DNA of 12,469 nucleotides, from assembly GCA_910585855.1 (NCBI GenBank), contig CAJUGZ010000114.1:1-12469 (forward strand), given 5' to 3'. The stretch is from an uncultured Lachnospiraceae bacterium. GTDB taxonomy: Bacteria; Bacillota_A; Clostridia; Lachnospirales; Lachnospiraceae. The notes under the pieces were generated by a model, which made no database searches, was not told where the DNA came from, and saw only the letters and a program-made list of their open reading frames with translations. Shown here in pieces: positions 5,164-12,469 of this stretch; position 1 is the stretch's first letter, and every line of letters starts with the position of its first letter. Position numbers and translations under genes: made by a program.

Positions 5164-8100
5164 TTATCGTTTCATACTGTTTAGACGATTCCAAAGCCCC
5201 TCGTCTTGTTCGTTCCAATCCATCTGATGTCCCAATTTCTCACCAAGTTTTTTCGTTTTATAATAATACATTTCGTCTTTCGGTTCTTTTTTCCAATTTC
5301 TATGCCAGCACTGATACGCCTTTTCCAATTCGCCGATTGCCTCATAATAAATTGCAAGTGTTTCTATCCAGTCCTCACATTCCTGTTCCCAGCAGTGCCG
5401 ACACATCTTCATCCCTTTTAAACGCTCCAGTCCGCTCTCTGCCAAATCCATATAGCCTCTAAAAATCCAAAAGCGAACCATCATACAGAGATTTCGATAG
5501 CCATTTTCTGGATGATTGTAATGTTGATCCCATTCCGAAATATTTTCTAATGAAAGGGACTTTAAATGCTTTTTTGTCAGCGGAAATGAACCTGTTTCAA
5601 TCGAATAATGATCTAAAATCATATTGATATAACGATCTCCCCACTTTTTTACCTCTTCTTTATCCCCCATTTCCCAATAAATATGCATACGTTCCAAATA
5701 TTTTGTACTATTCTCCCACTGAGCCTGCTCCTCTTCCACACGTTCCATTACTTTCTGTTTAATCTGAAGCGCCTTCTCTTTATTTCCAAGATAAAAGAAT
5801 TGAAGATCACCCCATGTTTCCCATACATCAATGGAATCAAACTGCTTTACTGCCTGATAGGCTTCTCTTTCTAACTGTTCCGCTCTCCCTATATTACTGC
5901 AGAGTGCTCTTCTTATCTCAATACCATAATTGACATAATCCTCTTCGGTAATCAAATCCTTACGATAGGCTTCAAACAGCAAATAAAAAGCTTCTTCTAA
6001 GCGGTTATGTTCTTCATAAAATCCAATCAGCTTCCAATAAAAATCCTCCTGATCCTCTCCTTCAAACAGTGCAATTCCATCCTTATACCACTTCTCTGCC
6101 CGTGCGTAATCACCCATTTTTCTGCAGCATCTGGCAGCAAACGCATACATATCATGTCCATCATATTTTGGACTACTTAGCCGGGAAATTGCTTTTTCAA
6201 TACAAGCTAATGACGGCTGATATTTCCCTTCATAATAAAGAATTCTTCCTTTCAGCATCAGACCATATGGATTATTCTTTTCCAATTTCAGTGACTTTTT
6301 GGCATCCTCCATTGCCCCTTCTAAATCTCCTATCAGCCGCAAAATATTTCCTTTTGCCCGATAATCATATGCACTGTCCGGGCAAACCTCAACTTGCTGC
6401 TGTGCATAATACAGTGCCTTTTTTAATATCGGCATATTATGCCAATTTACCCCTACCCAGCGATAAATCGCTGCAATCTTTCGATTGGCTTCCTGCTGTT
6501 TTGGATTTTCAGAAAGTGCTTCCTGATAGAAATAGATTGCCTTTTCCCATTTTTCTAATTCATAATAGCATCGAGCCATATTAACCGCAAGCCGTTCTGA
6601 CATCTCGCTGTTTCTTCGATAAATTTCATAATTTTTTACAGCTTCCTCATATTTTTGTCCATTCTGCAAAACACGGGCATATGTATAGTAATAATATGCA
6701 CTTACTCTTAATGGCTCACTTTTTCTAAGACGAATTGCTTTTCTCATATATTCGATTGCTTTTTTAGAATATCCATCTACCCGGCAATCCTCTGCAATCG
6801 CCATTTCATAATATAATTCTGCCAATTCACGTTTTTTTGCATCCTTTTGAAATTTATTTACCAATTTCTTTTCCCGCTTCAAAAGCTGTTCAAATTCACG
6901 TTTTGTTTCACACTGTACCCGATCTAAATAAATCTCTGCCAATTCCAGTCCAAAACTCTTTAACTCTTCTTCTTTTGCCTGACCCAATATTCCTTTTGCA
7001 TTTTCATACTGATCATAATCAATAAACACCCTCGCCGCCAATTCATAAATCGGCGCATGTTTTGAATAAATTTCTCTTGCCTCACGAAACAGATCAATAA
7101 CTTCCTGTGGTCTGTCCAATTCATAACAAGCTCTTTGCTTTTGCACCAATGCCGGAAACCACTCTCTGTTCTGATCCAGCATCTCATCTGCCAAATCAAC
7201 TGCTCGTTCAAACTCTCCTTCAGCAATCAAAAGATCCAATAAATCCTGTTTTAACCGCAAAGAATCCTTTTCATAGGAAAGAGCCTTTAAAAAAGCCTGT
7301 TCTGCCTTTTTATAACCAATTGCAATATCCTTTCTCTTCTCCAGATTTTCTGCCAAAATCCGAAGCGTCTGTCCTTCACAGGAATAAGTCACTGCTAATT
7401 CTGCCTCATCCGCATTTTCTTCTTCCCCTTCTTTTAAATTCCCCTCTGCTATCCGCTGTTCCACTTCTGTTCTCCAAAGTTTACATTCCTCTAAACTCTC
7501 TTGATAACGATCTGCATGAAAATAAAGTGCGGAAAGTACATTGTGAATATTCCTTATCTTTTTCTGATATTCTGGATAACCAAGCAAAAAATCGATTCCT
7601 TCCTGCGCACGCTCTAACCGAATATACGACCTGCAGACCCGACGCATCTCCTCTGCTTCCAGTGTTCCTTCCAAAAAATCCTCTTTACACTTCTCTATAT
7701 AAATCTCATCTAATTCCTTCAGCATTTCCTCTAACATCTCGTCATCCGAATTCTGAAGTGCCTGCTGACAATGAAAAATAGCATCTGATAAATTCCCTTT
7801 TTCTTTTTCAAAAAGAGCAAGATACTTTTCCGAAAGATAAAGAGAGCCGAATTTTTCCCCAGCCTTTGAAAAAACTGCTGCTGCTTCTTCTTTCTTATCA
7901 CATTTCCACAATACCTCAGCACTCAAAAGCTGAATCCTGGCATTGTCCTGATATGCTTCAATCAGCTCCTGTGCCTCCTGTGTTACATCCTTTCTCCCCT
8001 CAAGCACAGCCAGCCGCATCTTTTCCATCCGATAATAGGGATGATTAATTCCAAGCGACTCCATCACGGTAATTGTCTGTTTTGCTTCCTCGACCTTCTT

Positions 8101-8703
8101 TTCTCCTACTAATTCCTCTAATTCATAAAGTCGGCTAAAGAACTGATCATAATCCGCCGTATCGGCTCCTTCCAATCCCTGATACAAAAAATCGTCCATT
8201 CCCTCCATATCCTGTACTTTATGAATCATATAATCCACAAAAGCTGCTGGAAGATGCTCTTTAAACTCCCTCTCCCCTTCCTGAAATCCAAACACTTCAT
8301 CTAAAAACCGATAAATATCACTTGTCAGACGGTAATACTCCGACAAAAATTGAAAAAGTTTCCACTTTGCCTCTTCTCCATAATCCAAATCTATGCAAAC
8401 TTCATCCTGAAAAACTTCCCGCCAAGCCTCCCGGCTCAACCGTTTCGGCAGGCAAAAATAAACCTCCTCCACCCGTTTCATCCAACGCCCAACCGGTGTG
8501 AAATCTTCCTTTTCTTCCTCCTCTTCTTCAGGCATCTTTATATAGTCCATCACCTGTTCATAAGCCTCCCGAAGTCTTCGAAATCCTTCTGGATTATCTT
8601 CTGGATTATTTTCTGCCAGCTTTTCATAATAAGCCTGCCGAATCTTTGTTTCCTCTTTCGTTTCCTCAATTCCAAGAACTGCAAAACCCATAGCAACATC
8701 CAT
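5164..8703 (-). CDS. J-like domain/TPR protein, middle gene of the operon
   Basis: An 1179-residue soluble protein with no signal peptide or membrane span. Residues 5-52 follow the J-domain pattern (FAVLG, IRQAY, FRRLREAYEQ), but the HPD that stimulates Hsp70 ATPase is N33-P34-E35. An acidic linker (58-67) leads to a Trp/aromatic-rich module (70-160). The rest is mostly helical repeats; clear TPR units lie around 700-735, 780-830 and 850-880. Near the C-terminus are Cys1101, Cys1104 and Cys1109. A strong AGGAGG (8712-8717) eight bases before the ATG sets the start. It is a paralogue of the gene at 8839-12297, with matching domain order, and sits directly upstream of the Hsp70. Likely role: scaffold or co-chaperone that brings clients to that Hsp70. 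The client is unknown, and the J-domain may not be a normal ATPase activator. Confidence 0.85.
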   Translation of the reverse strand: MDVAMGFAVLGIEETKEETKIRQAYYEKLAENNPEDNPEGFRRLREAYEQVMDYIKMPEEEEEEKEDFTPVGRWMKRVEEVYFCLPKRLSREAWREVFQDEVCIDLDYGEEAKWKLFQFLSEYYRLTSDIYRFLDEVFGFQEGEREFKEHLPAAFVDYMIHKVQDMEGMDDFLYQGLEGADTADYDQFFSRLYELEELVGEKKVEEAKQTITVMESLGINHPYYRMEKMRLAVLEGRKDVTQEAQELIEAYQDNARIQLLSAEVLWKCDKKEEAAAVFSKAGEKFGSLYLSEKYLALFEKEKGNLSDAIFHCQQALQNSDDEMLEEMLKELDEIYIEKCKEDFLEGTLEAEEMRRVCRSYIRLERAQEGIDFLLGYPEYQKKIRNIHNVLSALYFHADRYQESLEECKLWRTEVEQRIAEGNLKEGEEENADEAELAVTYSCEGQTLRILAENLEKRKDIAIGYKKAEQAFLKALSYEKDSLRLKQDLLDLLIAEGEFERAVDLADEMLDQNREWFPALVQKQRACYELDRPQEVIDLFREAREIYSKHAPIYELAARVFIDYDQYENAKGILGQAKEEELKSFGLELAEIYLDRVQCETKREFEQLLKREKKLVNKFQKDAKKRELAELYYEMAIAEDCRVDGYSKKAIEYMRKAIRLRKSEPLRVSAYYYYTYARVLQNGQKYEEAVKNYEIYRRNSEMSERLAVNMARCYYELEKWEKAIYFYQEALSENPKQQEANRKIAAIYRWVGVNWHNMPILKKALYYAQQQVEVCPDSAYDYRAKGNILRLIGDLEGAMEDAKKSLKLEKNNPYGLMLKGRILYYEGKYQPSLACIEKAISRLSSPKYDGHDMYAFAARCCRKMGDYARAEKWYKDGIALFEGEDQEDFYWKLIGFYEEHNRLEEAFYLLFEAYRKDLITEEDYVNYGIEIRRALCSNIGRAEQLEREAYQAVKQFDSIDVWETWGDLQFFYLGNKEKALQIKQKVMERVEEEQAQWENSTKYLERMHIYWEMGDKEEVKKWGDRYINMILDHYSIETGSFPLTKKHLKSLSLENISEWDQHYNHPENGYRNLCMMVRFWIFRGYMDLAESGLERLKGMKMCRHCWEQECEDWIETLAIYYEAIGELEKAYQCWHRNWKKEPKDEMYYYKTKKLGEKLGHQMDWNEQDEGLWNRLNSMKR

Positions 8704-8800
8704 ATAGCTTTCCTCCTAATCTATCAAGCCCTTTAACAAACCTACATATTTTCTCTAAAATCCTCCAACCCCTATTATCTGCCTACAAAAAGAACAGCTT

Positions 8801-8840
8801 GAATCAAAATATAGGTCTATACAGACCTATATTCTGATTC
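8801..8840 (-). promoter_or_regulatory. Intercistronic hairpin between the two J-like/TPR genes
   Basis: Bases 8801-8818 pair with 8823-8840 at 17 of 18 positions around a four-base loop. The stem begins inside the stop codon of the upstream gene (8839-8841). On the minus strand a T5 run follows about nine bases after the stem, which is too far for a standard terminator. It may be a partial attenuator or an mRNA stability/processing element that sets different levels for the two proteins. The remaining spacer to the next start (8703) shows only the ribosome binding site clearly. Confidence 0.6.
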
Positions 8841-11800
8841 ATACGTCCTTTAGTACCTCCATCTTATAATATGCCAAAGCAGAAGCAGGCCATCTCTGAT
8901 AAATGGCACAATACAACTGATAAGCCTTTTTTCTCTCTCCAATCGCTTCATAATAAACCGCTTCTGCCTCTTCTAACTTTACACACTCACAATGTCTGCA
9001 GTCCCGACAAAACTTCATCCCCCGAGCCTGCTCAATTCCATTCCAAGCCTGCTCTAGCTGCCCGGTGAAAATCCAATAGTAAATCATATCGCAAAGATTC
9101 TCATATCCATGAAGCGGATCTTCTAAATACTGCTTTACAGAAGGATACTCCTCTGTATCAACATCATAGTGCCTCTCGATTGTCTGTATATACATCTCCT
9201 TGTACTTTTCCATTTCCTGTTTGTTTCCAAGTTCCCAATAAATCTGCATCCGCTCGATCAATCTTGTCCTATTTCTCCACCATTTTTCACTATTTTCTGA
9301 CTGATCGATCCGTTCTATTACAAGTTTTTTCGTCTGAATTGCCTTCTCTTTATCAAATAAATAAAAATACTGAATATCAGAAACTTCCTCCCAAGCCTCA
9401 ACCGAATCAAATTTTTCCGCCACTTGAAGAACTTCCTGTTCCAGTTTTTTTGCCTGTTCGATATCTTTACAGAGAATTTTTTGTATTGCAAAATAGCGAA
9501 GCAGATAATTCTCTTCTGTTACAGCCCCGTTTTCATATGATTCTTTTAAAAGTGCAAACGCTTCCTGATAACGCCTCTGTCCTTTATAAAACTGCACCAG
9601 TTCCCAATAACACCAAGCTAAATCGCTTCCTTCAAATAATGCAATTCCTTTTTTATACCAATCTTCCGCCTGTTTAAAATTTCCCATCTTCTGGCAGCAC
9701 TCTGCTGCATTGGTATACATCGCCCATCCGTTCTTTTTTGGATCTTTTAAATTCGATATAGATTTTTTATAATAAAACAGTGCCTGCTGATATTTTTCCA
9801 TATAATAAAGAATTCTTCCCTTTAAATTCAAGCCATAAGGATTTCTTTTATCTATCTGAATTGCCTTTGTCGCATCCTCTAATGCATGTTCCATATCTCC
9901 AAGTATCTTATATATAATCCCTCTTTTCCGATACTGATAAGCACTCACCGGCTCTAACTCAATCTGCCGGTTTTGATACTGTAGTGCTATTCGAACCAAC
10001 GGCATACTGTTCTTATTATCTCCCTCTCTTTCATAAATAGCAGCTATTTTACCGTTTGCATCTTTTTGCTGCGGATTGATAGAAATAGCTGTTTTATAAA
10101 ACTTTACTGCCTCTTCCCATTCTCCTAACTTATCATAACATTTTGCCAAATTCATTGCTGTCATCTCAGTCATTTTTACCTGCTGTGCAAAAACAAGATA
10201 GGCATCAATCGCTTCTCTATATTTTTCTGCTGCACAAAGAATTTGTCCATATGTAAAGTAATAAGAAGCAACTGCCTTTAATGATTCATTTTTTCTCAAA
10301 TCAATCGCCTTTTTTATATATTCCTCTGCCTTTCCCGGATGTATAAATTCTTTATAATATTGACAATACTCTAAAACAGCCATTTCAAAATACAGTTTGG
10401 CAAACTCTGTCTTTGTCGCATTTCCCTCTTCAAATTTTTTCAGCAGTTCCTCTGCCTTTTTTAAAGTTTCATAATACTCAATATCGCATCTGCTCTGCAT
10501 CTCTTTACAATGCAGTTCTGCCAAATCCAGTCCAAATCCCTCTGCTTTCTGTTCTCTTGCCTGTGCTAAAACTCGTTCCGCATCTTGAAACTGTCTGTAA
10601 TCACAAAAAACATTCACTGCCAATTCATAGATCTTAGAATAACTTGGATAGAGTTCTTTTGCCTGATAAAACAAATCAACTACTTCCTGTGCCCTTTCTA
10701 ACTGATAACATGCCTCCTGCTTTTTCACCAATGCCGGAAACCATTCGTTATTCCAAGCCAATATTTCATCTGCCAGCTCCACTGCTTTTTCATACTGTTC
10801 TGACTCAATCAAAAGATCCAATAAATCCTGTTTTATACTAACATTATTTGGTTCATATTTCAATGCTTCTTTCCATATATTCTCTGCATCCTGATAAGTA
10901 TAATTCCCTGTTTTTTCATCTTCTAAATTCTGTCTTACCAACACACAGATTGCCATTGCCTCATAGGAATAAGATACGGCAAGATTTCTCCGATATACTA
11001 TAAGTTTTTCCTCTTTTTCCTCTTCACTCCCTTTTTCCGTTTCTTCCATATGCTTTAAAAGTAATTCTACACTCTTTTTACTCTGCTCTATACTTTCTTC
11101 GTATTTTTCAGCTTCATAATACATTTTTGCAAGATAACCCAGCATACTATCATCTTTTTCTATATACTCCGGGTGTCCCAGCAAAAAATCAATTCCCTCT
11201 AAAATACGTCCGCTTCGAATATAAGAACCACAAACCCAGCAGGCATCCTCTGCAGACAGCGTTCCTTCCGCTGTCTTTTTCTCACATTCTGCCAGATAAT
11301 CCTGATCTAATTCCTTTAACATCTCACTTATCGCTTCATCCTCTGATTTCTGAAGAACTCTCAAACAGTGTCGGATTGCCTTTGCTAAATTTCCTTTTTC
11401 TTTTTCATACTGAGCAAGACATTTTTCCACAATATAATAAGTCCCAAACTGATTCTGCACTTTTTGAAATGCCTTTGCTGCTGTTTCTTTTTCTCCACAA
11501 TCCCAAAGTACATGTGCGCTTAATACTTGAATTTTTACACTTTCTGGATACTTTTCTAATAGTGTCTGTGCTGTCAATGCCGTTTCTCTATCTCCTTCCA
11601 GCAAAGCAAGTCTTGCCTTTGCTGCCTGATAAAACGGATGCGTAATTCCAAGCTGCTCCATTGCCGTTACAACTTGTCTTGCTTCTTTTTCTTTCTCTTC
11701 ACTTAATAATCCTTCTAGTTCCTGCAGCTGATCCTGAAAAGTATCATAATCTGCAGTATCTGATCCTTCTATCCACTGATAAGGAAAATCACTGCTTCCT

Positions 11801-12297
11801 TGTGTATCTTGAATTTTATAAATCATATAATCTACAAAAGCGATCGGAAGATGCTCTTTAAACTCTTTCTCTCCCTCTACAATTCCAAAAAACTCGTCCA
11901 ATACCCGATAAACTAAACTATTTAACCGATAATGATCCGCAAAAAAACGAAACATACGCCATTTCGCCTCTTCTGCATACTCCAAATCAACACAGATTTC
12001 ATCCCGCAAAAGCTCCTGCCAAACAGAAACATCCAATCTCTTAGACAGACAAAAATAAATCTCTTGTACTTTTTTTATCCAGCGTCCAATCGGTGTCAGA
12101 TCTTCTTCCTCTTCCGCTTTTTCCTCTTCTTTTGCATAAGCAGTTGCCTGTTCGTATGCTTCTCTTAGACGCCGAAATCCCTCTGGATCATCTTCTGGAT
12201 TATTTTCTGTCAGCTTTCTGTGGTATGCCTGCCGAATCTGATCTTCATCCTTTGTTTCTTTTATTCCAAGTACAGCAAAAATCATAGCCGTATCCAT
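8839..12297 (-). CDS. J-like domain/TPR protein, first gene of the operon
   Basis: An 1152-residue paralogue of the next gene. The first 55 residues are nearly the same in both, with N33-P34-E35 where HPD is expected, then an acidic stretch (about 57-66), then the aromatic-rich module with GRW, IYFCL and HLPIAFVDYMI. Helical and TPR repeats fill most of the remainder; the units near 800-880 align well with the paralogue (NPYGL.LKGRILYY, AEDWYKKGIALFEG). The C-terminus carries Cys1097, Cys1100, Cys1103 and Cys1105, one more than the paralogue. AGGAGG (12308-12313) ten bases before the ATG supports the start. It is the promoter-proximal gene, 135 bases before the paralogue. Likely cytosolic and partner of the operon's Hsp70. 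Divergence outside the ends suggests an old duplication with different clients, or a hetero-complex. Confidence 0.85.
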   Translation of the reverse strand: MDTAMIFAVLGIKETKDEDQIRQAYHRKLTENNPEDDPEGFRRLREAYEQATAYAKEEEKAEEEEDLTPIGRWIKKVQEIYFCLSKRLDVSVWQELLRDEICVDLEYAEEAKWRMFRFFADHYRLNSLVYRVLDEFFGIVEGEKEFKEHLPIAFVDYMIYKIQDTQGSSDFPYQWIEGSDTADYDTFQDQLQELEGLLSEEKEKEARQVVTAMEQLGITHPFYQAAKARLALLEGDRETALTAQTLLEKYPESVKIQVLSAHVLWDCGEKETAAKAFQKVQNQFGTYYIVEKCLAQYEKEKGNLAKAIRHCLRVLQKSEDEAISEMLKELDQDYLAECEKKTAEGTLSAEDACWVCGSYIRSGRILEGIDFLLGHPEYIEKDDSMLGYLAKMYYEAEKYEESIEQSKKSVELLLKHMEETEKGSEEEKEEKLIVYRRNLAVSYSYEAMAICVLVRQNLEDEKTGNYTYQDAENIWKEALKYEPNNVSIKQDLLDLLIESEQYEKAVELADEILAWNNEWFPALVKKQEACYQLERAQEVVDLFYQAKELYPSYSKIYELAVNVFCDYRQFQDAERVLAQAREQKAEGFGLDLAELHCKEMQSRCDIEYYETLKKAEELLKKFEEGNATKTEFAKLYFEMAVLEYCQYYKEFIHPGKAEEYIKKAIDLRKNESLKAVASYYFTYGQILCAAEKYREAIDAYLVFAQQVKMTEMTAMNLAKCYDKLGEWEEAVKFYKTAISINPQQKDANGKIAAIYEREGDNKNSMPLVRIALQYQNRQIELEPVSAYQYRKRGIIYKILGDMEHALEDATKAIQIDKRNPYGLNLKGRILYYMEKYQQALFYYKKSISNLKDPKKNGWAMYTNAAECCQKMGNFKQAEDWYKKGIALFEGSDLAWCYWELVQFYKGQRRYQEAFALLKESYENGAVTEENYLLRYFAIQKILCKDIEQAKKLEQEVLQVAEKFDSVEAWEEVSDIQYFYLFDKEKAIQTKKLVIERIDQSENSEKWWRNRTRLIERMQIYWELGNKQEMEKYKEMYIQTIERHYDVDTEEYPSVKQYLEDPLHGYENLCDMIYYWIFTGQLEQAWNGIEQARGMKFCRDCRHCECVKLEEAEAVYYEAIGERKKAYQLYCAIYQRWPASALAYYKMEVLKDV

Positions 12298-12349
12298 TTC
12301 TGTTCTGCCTCCTTTTTCTTAAATTGCTTAAAATCTTTTCACTTCTCTT

Positions 12350-12355
12350 ATTGTA
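12350..12355 (-). promoter_or_regulatory. Possible extended -10 promoter of the Hsp70 operon
   Basis: On the minus strand TGG precedes TACAAT (12350-12355), an extended -10 motif about 53 bases before the start codon of the first gene. There is no good -35 at 17 bases; TTGCCT (12378-12383) is 22 bases away. No CIRCE inverted repeat or other heat-shock operator is visible, so stress control is not supported by sequence. Confidence 0.4.
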
Positions 12356-12404
12356 CCACAACTTTCTAAAAAAATATAGGCAAACTGTAAATACCTTAAT
12401 AAGT

Positions 12405-12469
12405 CTTTTGGAGAAGAGGACGCCAGATTCGAAAACGGTGAACCGCCTGCTGTTCCACGTTTCCAAAAA
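12405..12469 (-). repeat. Half of a palindromic repeat at the right window edge
   Basis: On the plus strand CTTTTGGAGAAG runs into GGACGCC (12418-12424), the reverse complement of the GGCGTCC block that closes the other repeats. A stem arm (12425-12440) and GCTGTTCC follow. In the copy at 3338-3444 the same order is found: 3' arm, GGCGTCC, then an A-rich end, with GGAACAGC on the loop side. The partner arm is absent here but is present exactly at 2-20 at the other window edge. Confidence 0.65.

Noticed and set aside
7107..7781. 224-codon frame and several shorter ones opposite the J-like/TPR genes
   Set aside because: They are antisense to well-supported genes, are Pro/Leu/Ser/His-rich as expected from complement of Glu/Lys-rich codons, and have no ribosome binding site.
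12298..12469. CIRCE (HrcA) heat-shock operator ahead of the Hsp70 operon
   Set aside because: No TTAGCACTC/GAGTGCTAA inverted repeat is present in the upstream region.

Overview
The window looks like a low-GC Gram-positive anaerobe of the Clostridia, most likely Lachnospiraceae. The reasons are AT-rich spacers, AGGAGG-type ribosome binding sites, strong hairpin/T-run termination, and protein families that I associate with gut Lachnospiraceae: an Rpn nuclease with an EQRG repeat, a VanZ-like protein, a TreR-like GntR regulator, and very long J-like/TPR proteins. No rRNA, tRNA, CRISPR array, integrase or replication gene is visible.

Layout. Bases 1-911 hold no convincing gene. They contain half of a palindromic repeat at the left edge, a large nested inverted repeat (about 114-474) that could be a structured RNA or composite repeat, then AT-rich sequence with a promoter. 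A plus-strand block follows: an Rpn-family nuclease (912-1760) with its own terminator, a small VanZ-like membrane protein (2047-2457) and a GntR/UTRA regulator resembling TreR (2566-3300). A palindromic repeat of the same family as the window ends fills the convergent spacer (about 3338-3444).

The rest is a minus-strand operon read from right to left: a 1152-residue J-like/TPR protein (12297-8839), a 1179-residue paralogue (8703-5164), and an HscC-type Hsp70 (5147-3450). The two large proteins share an N-terminal J-like domain in which the catalytic HPD triad is replaced by NPE at the same place. They also share a conserved second module, a long TPR array and a C-terminal cysteine cluster. 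The likely reading is a dedicated Hsp70 with two TPR scaffolds or co-chaperones; clients are unknown.

Most notable are this Hsp70/NPE-J/TPR operon; an ideal internal Shine-Dalgarno plus in-frame ATG in the Rpn gene, which would yield a 101-residue C-terminal product like the intragenic RpnS antitoxins; and the two window ends, which look like two arms of a single repeat hairpin. The last point suggests either a circular source molecule or a contig broken inside a dispersed repeat.
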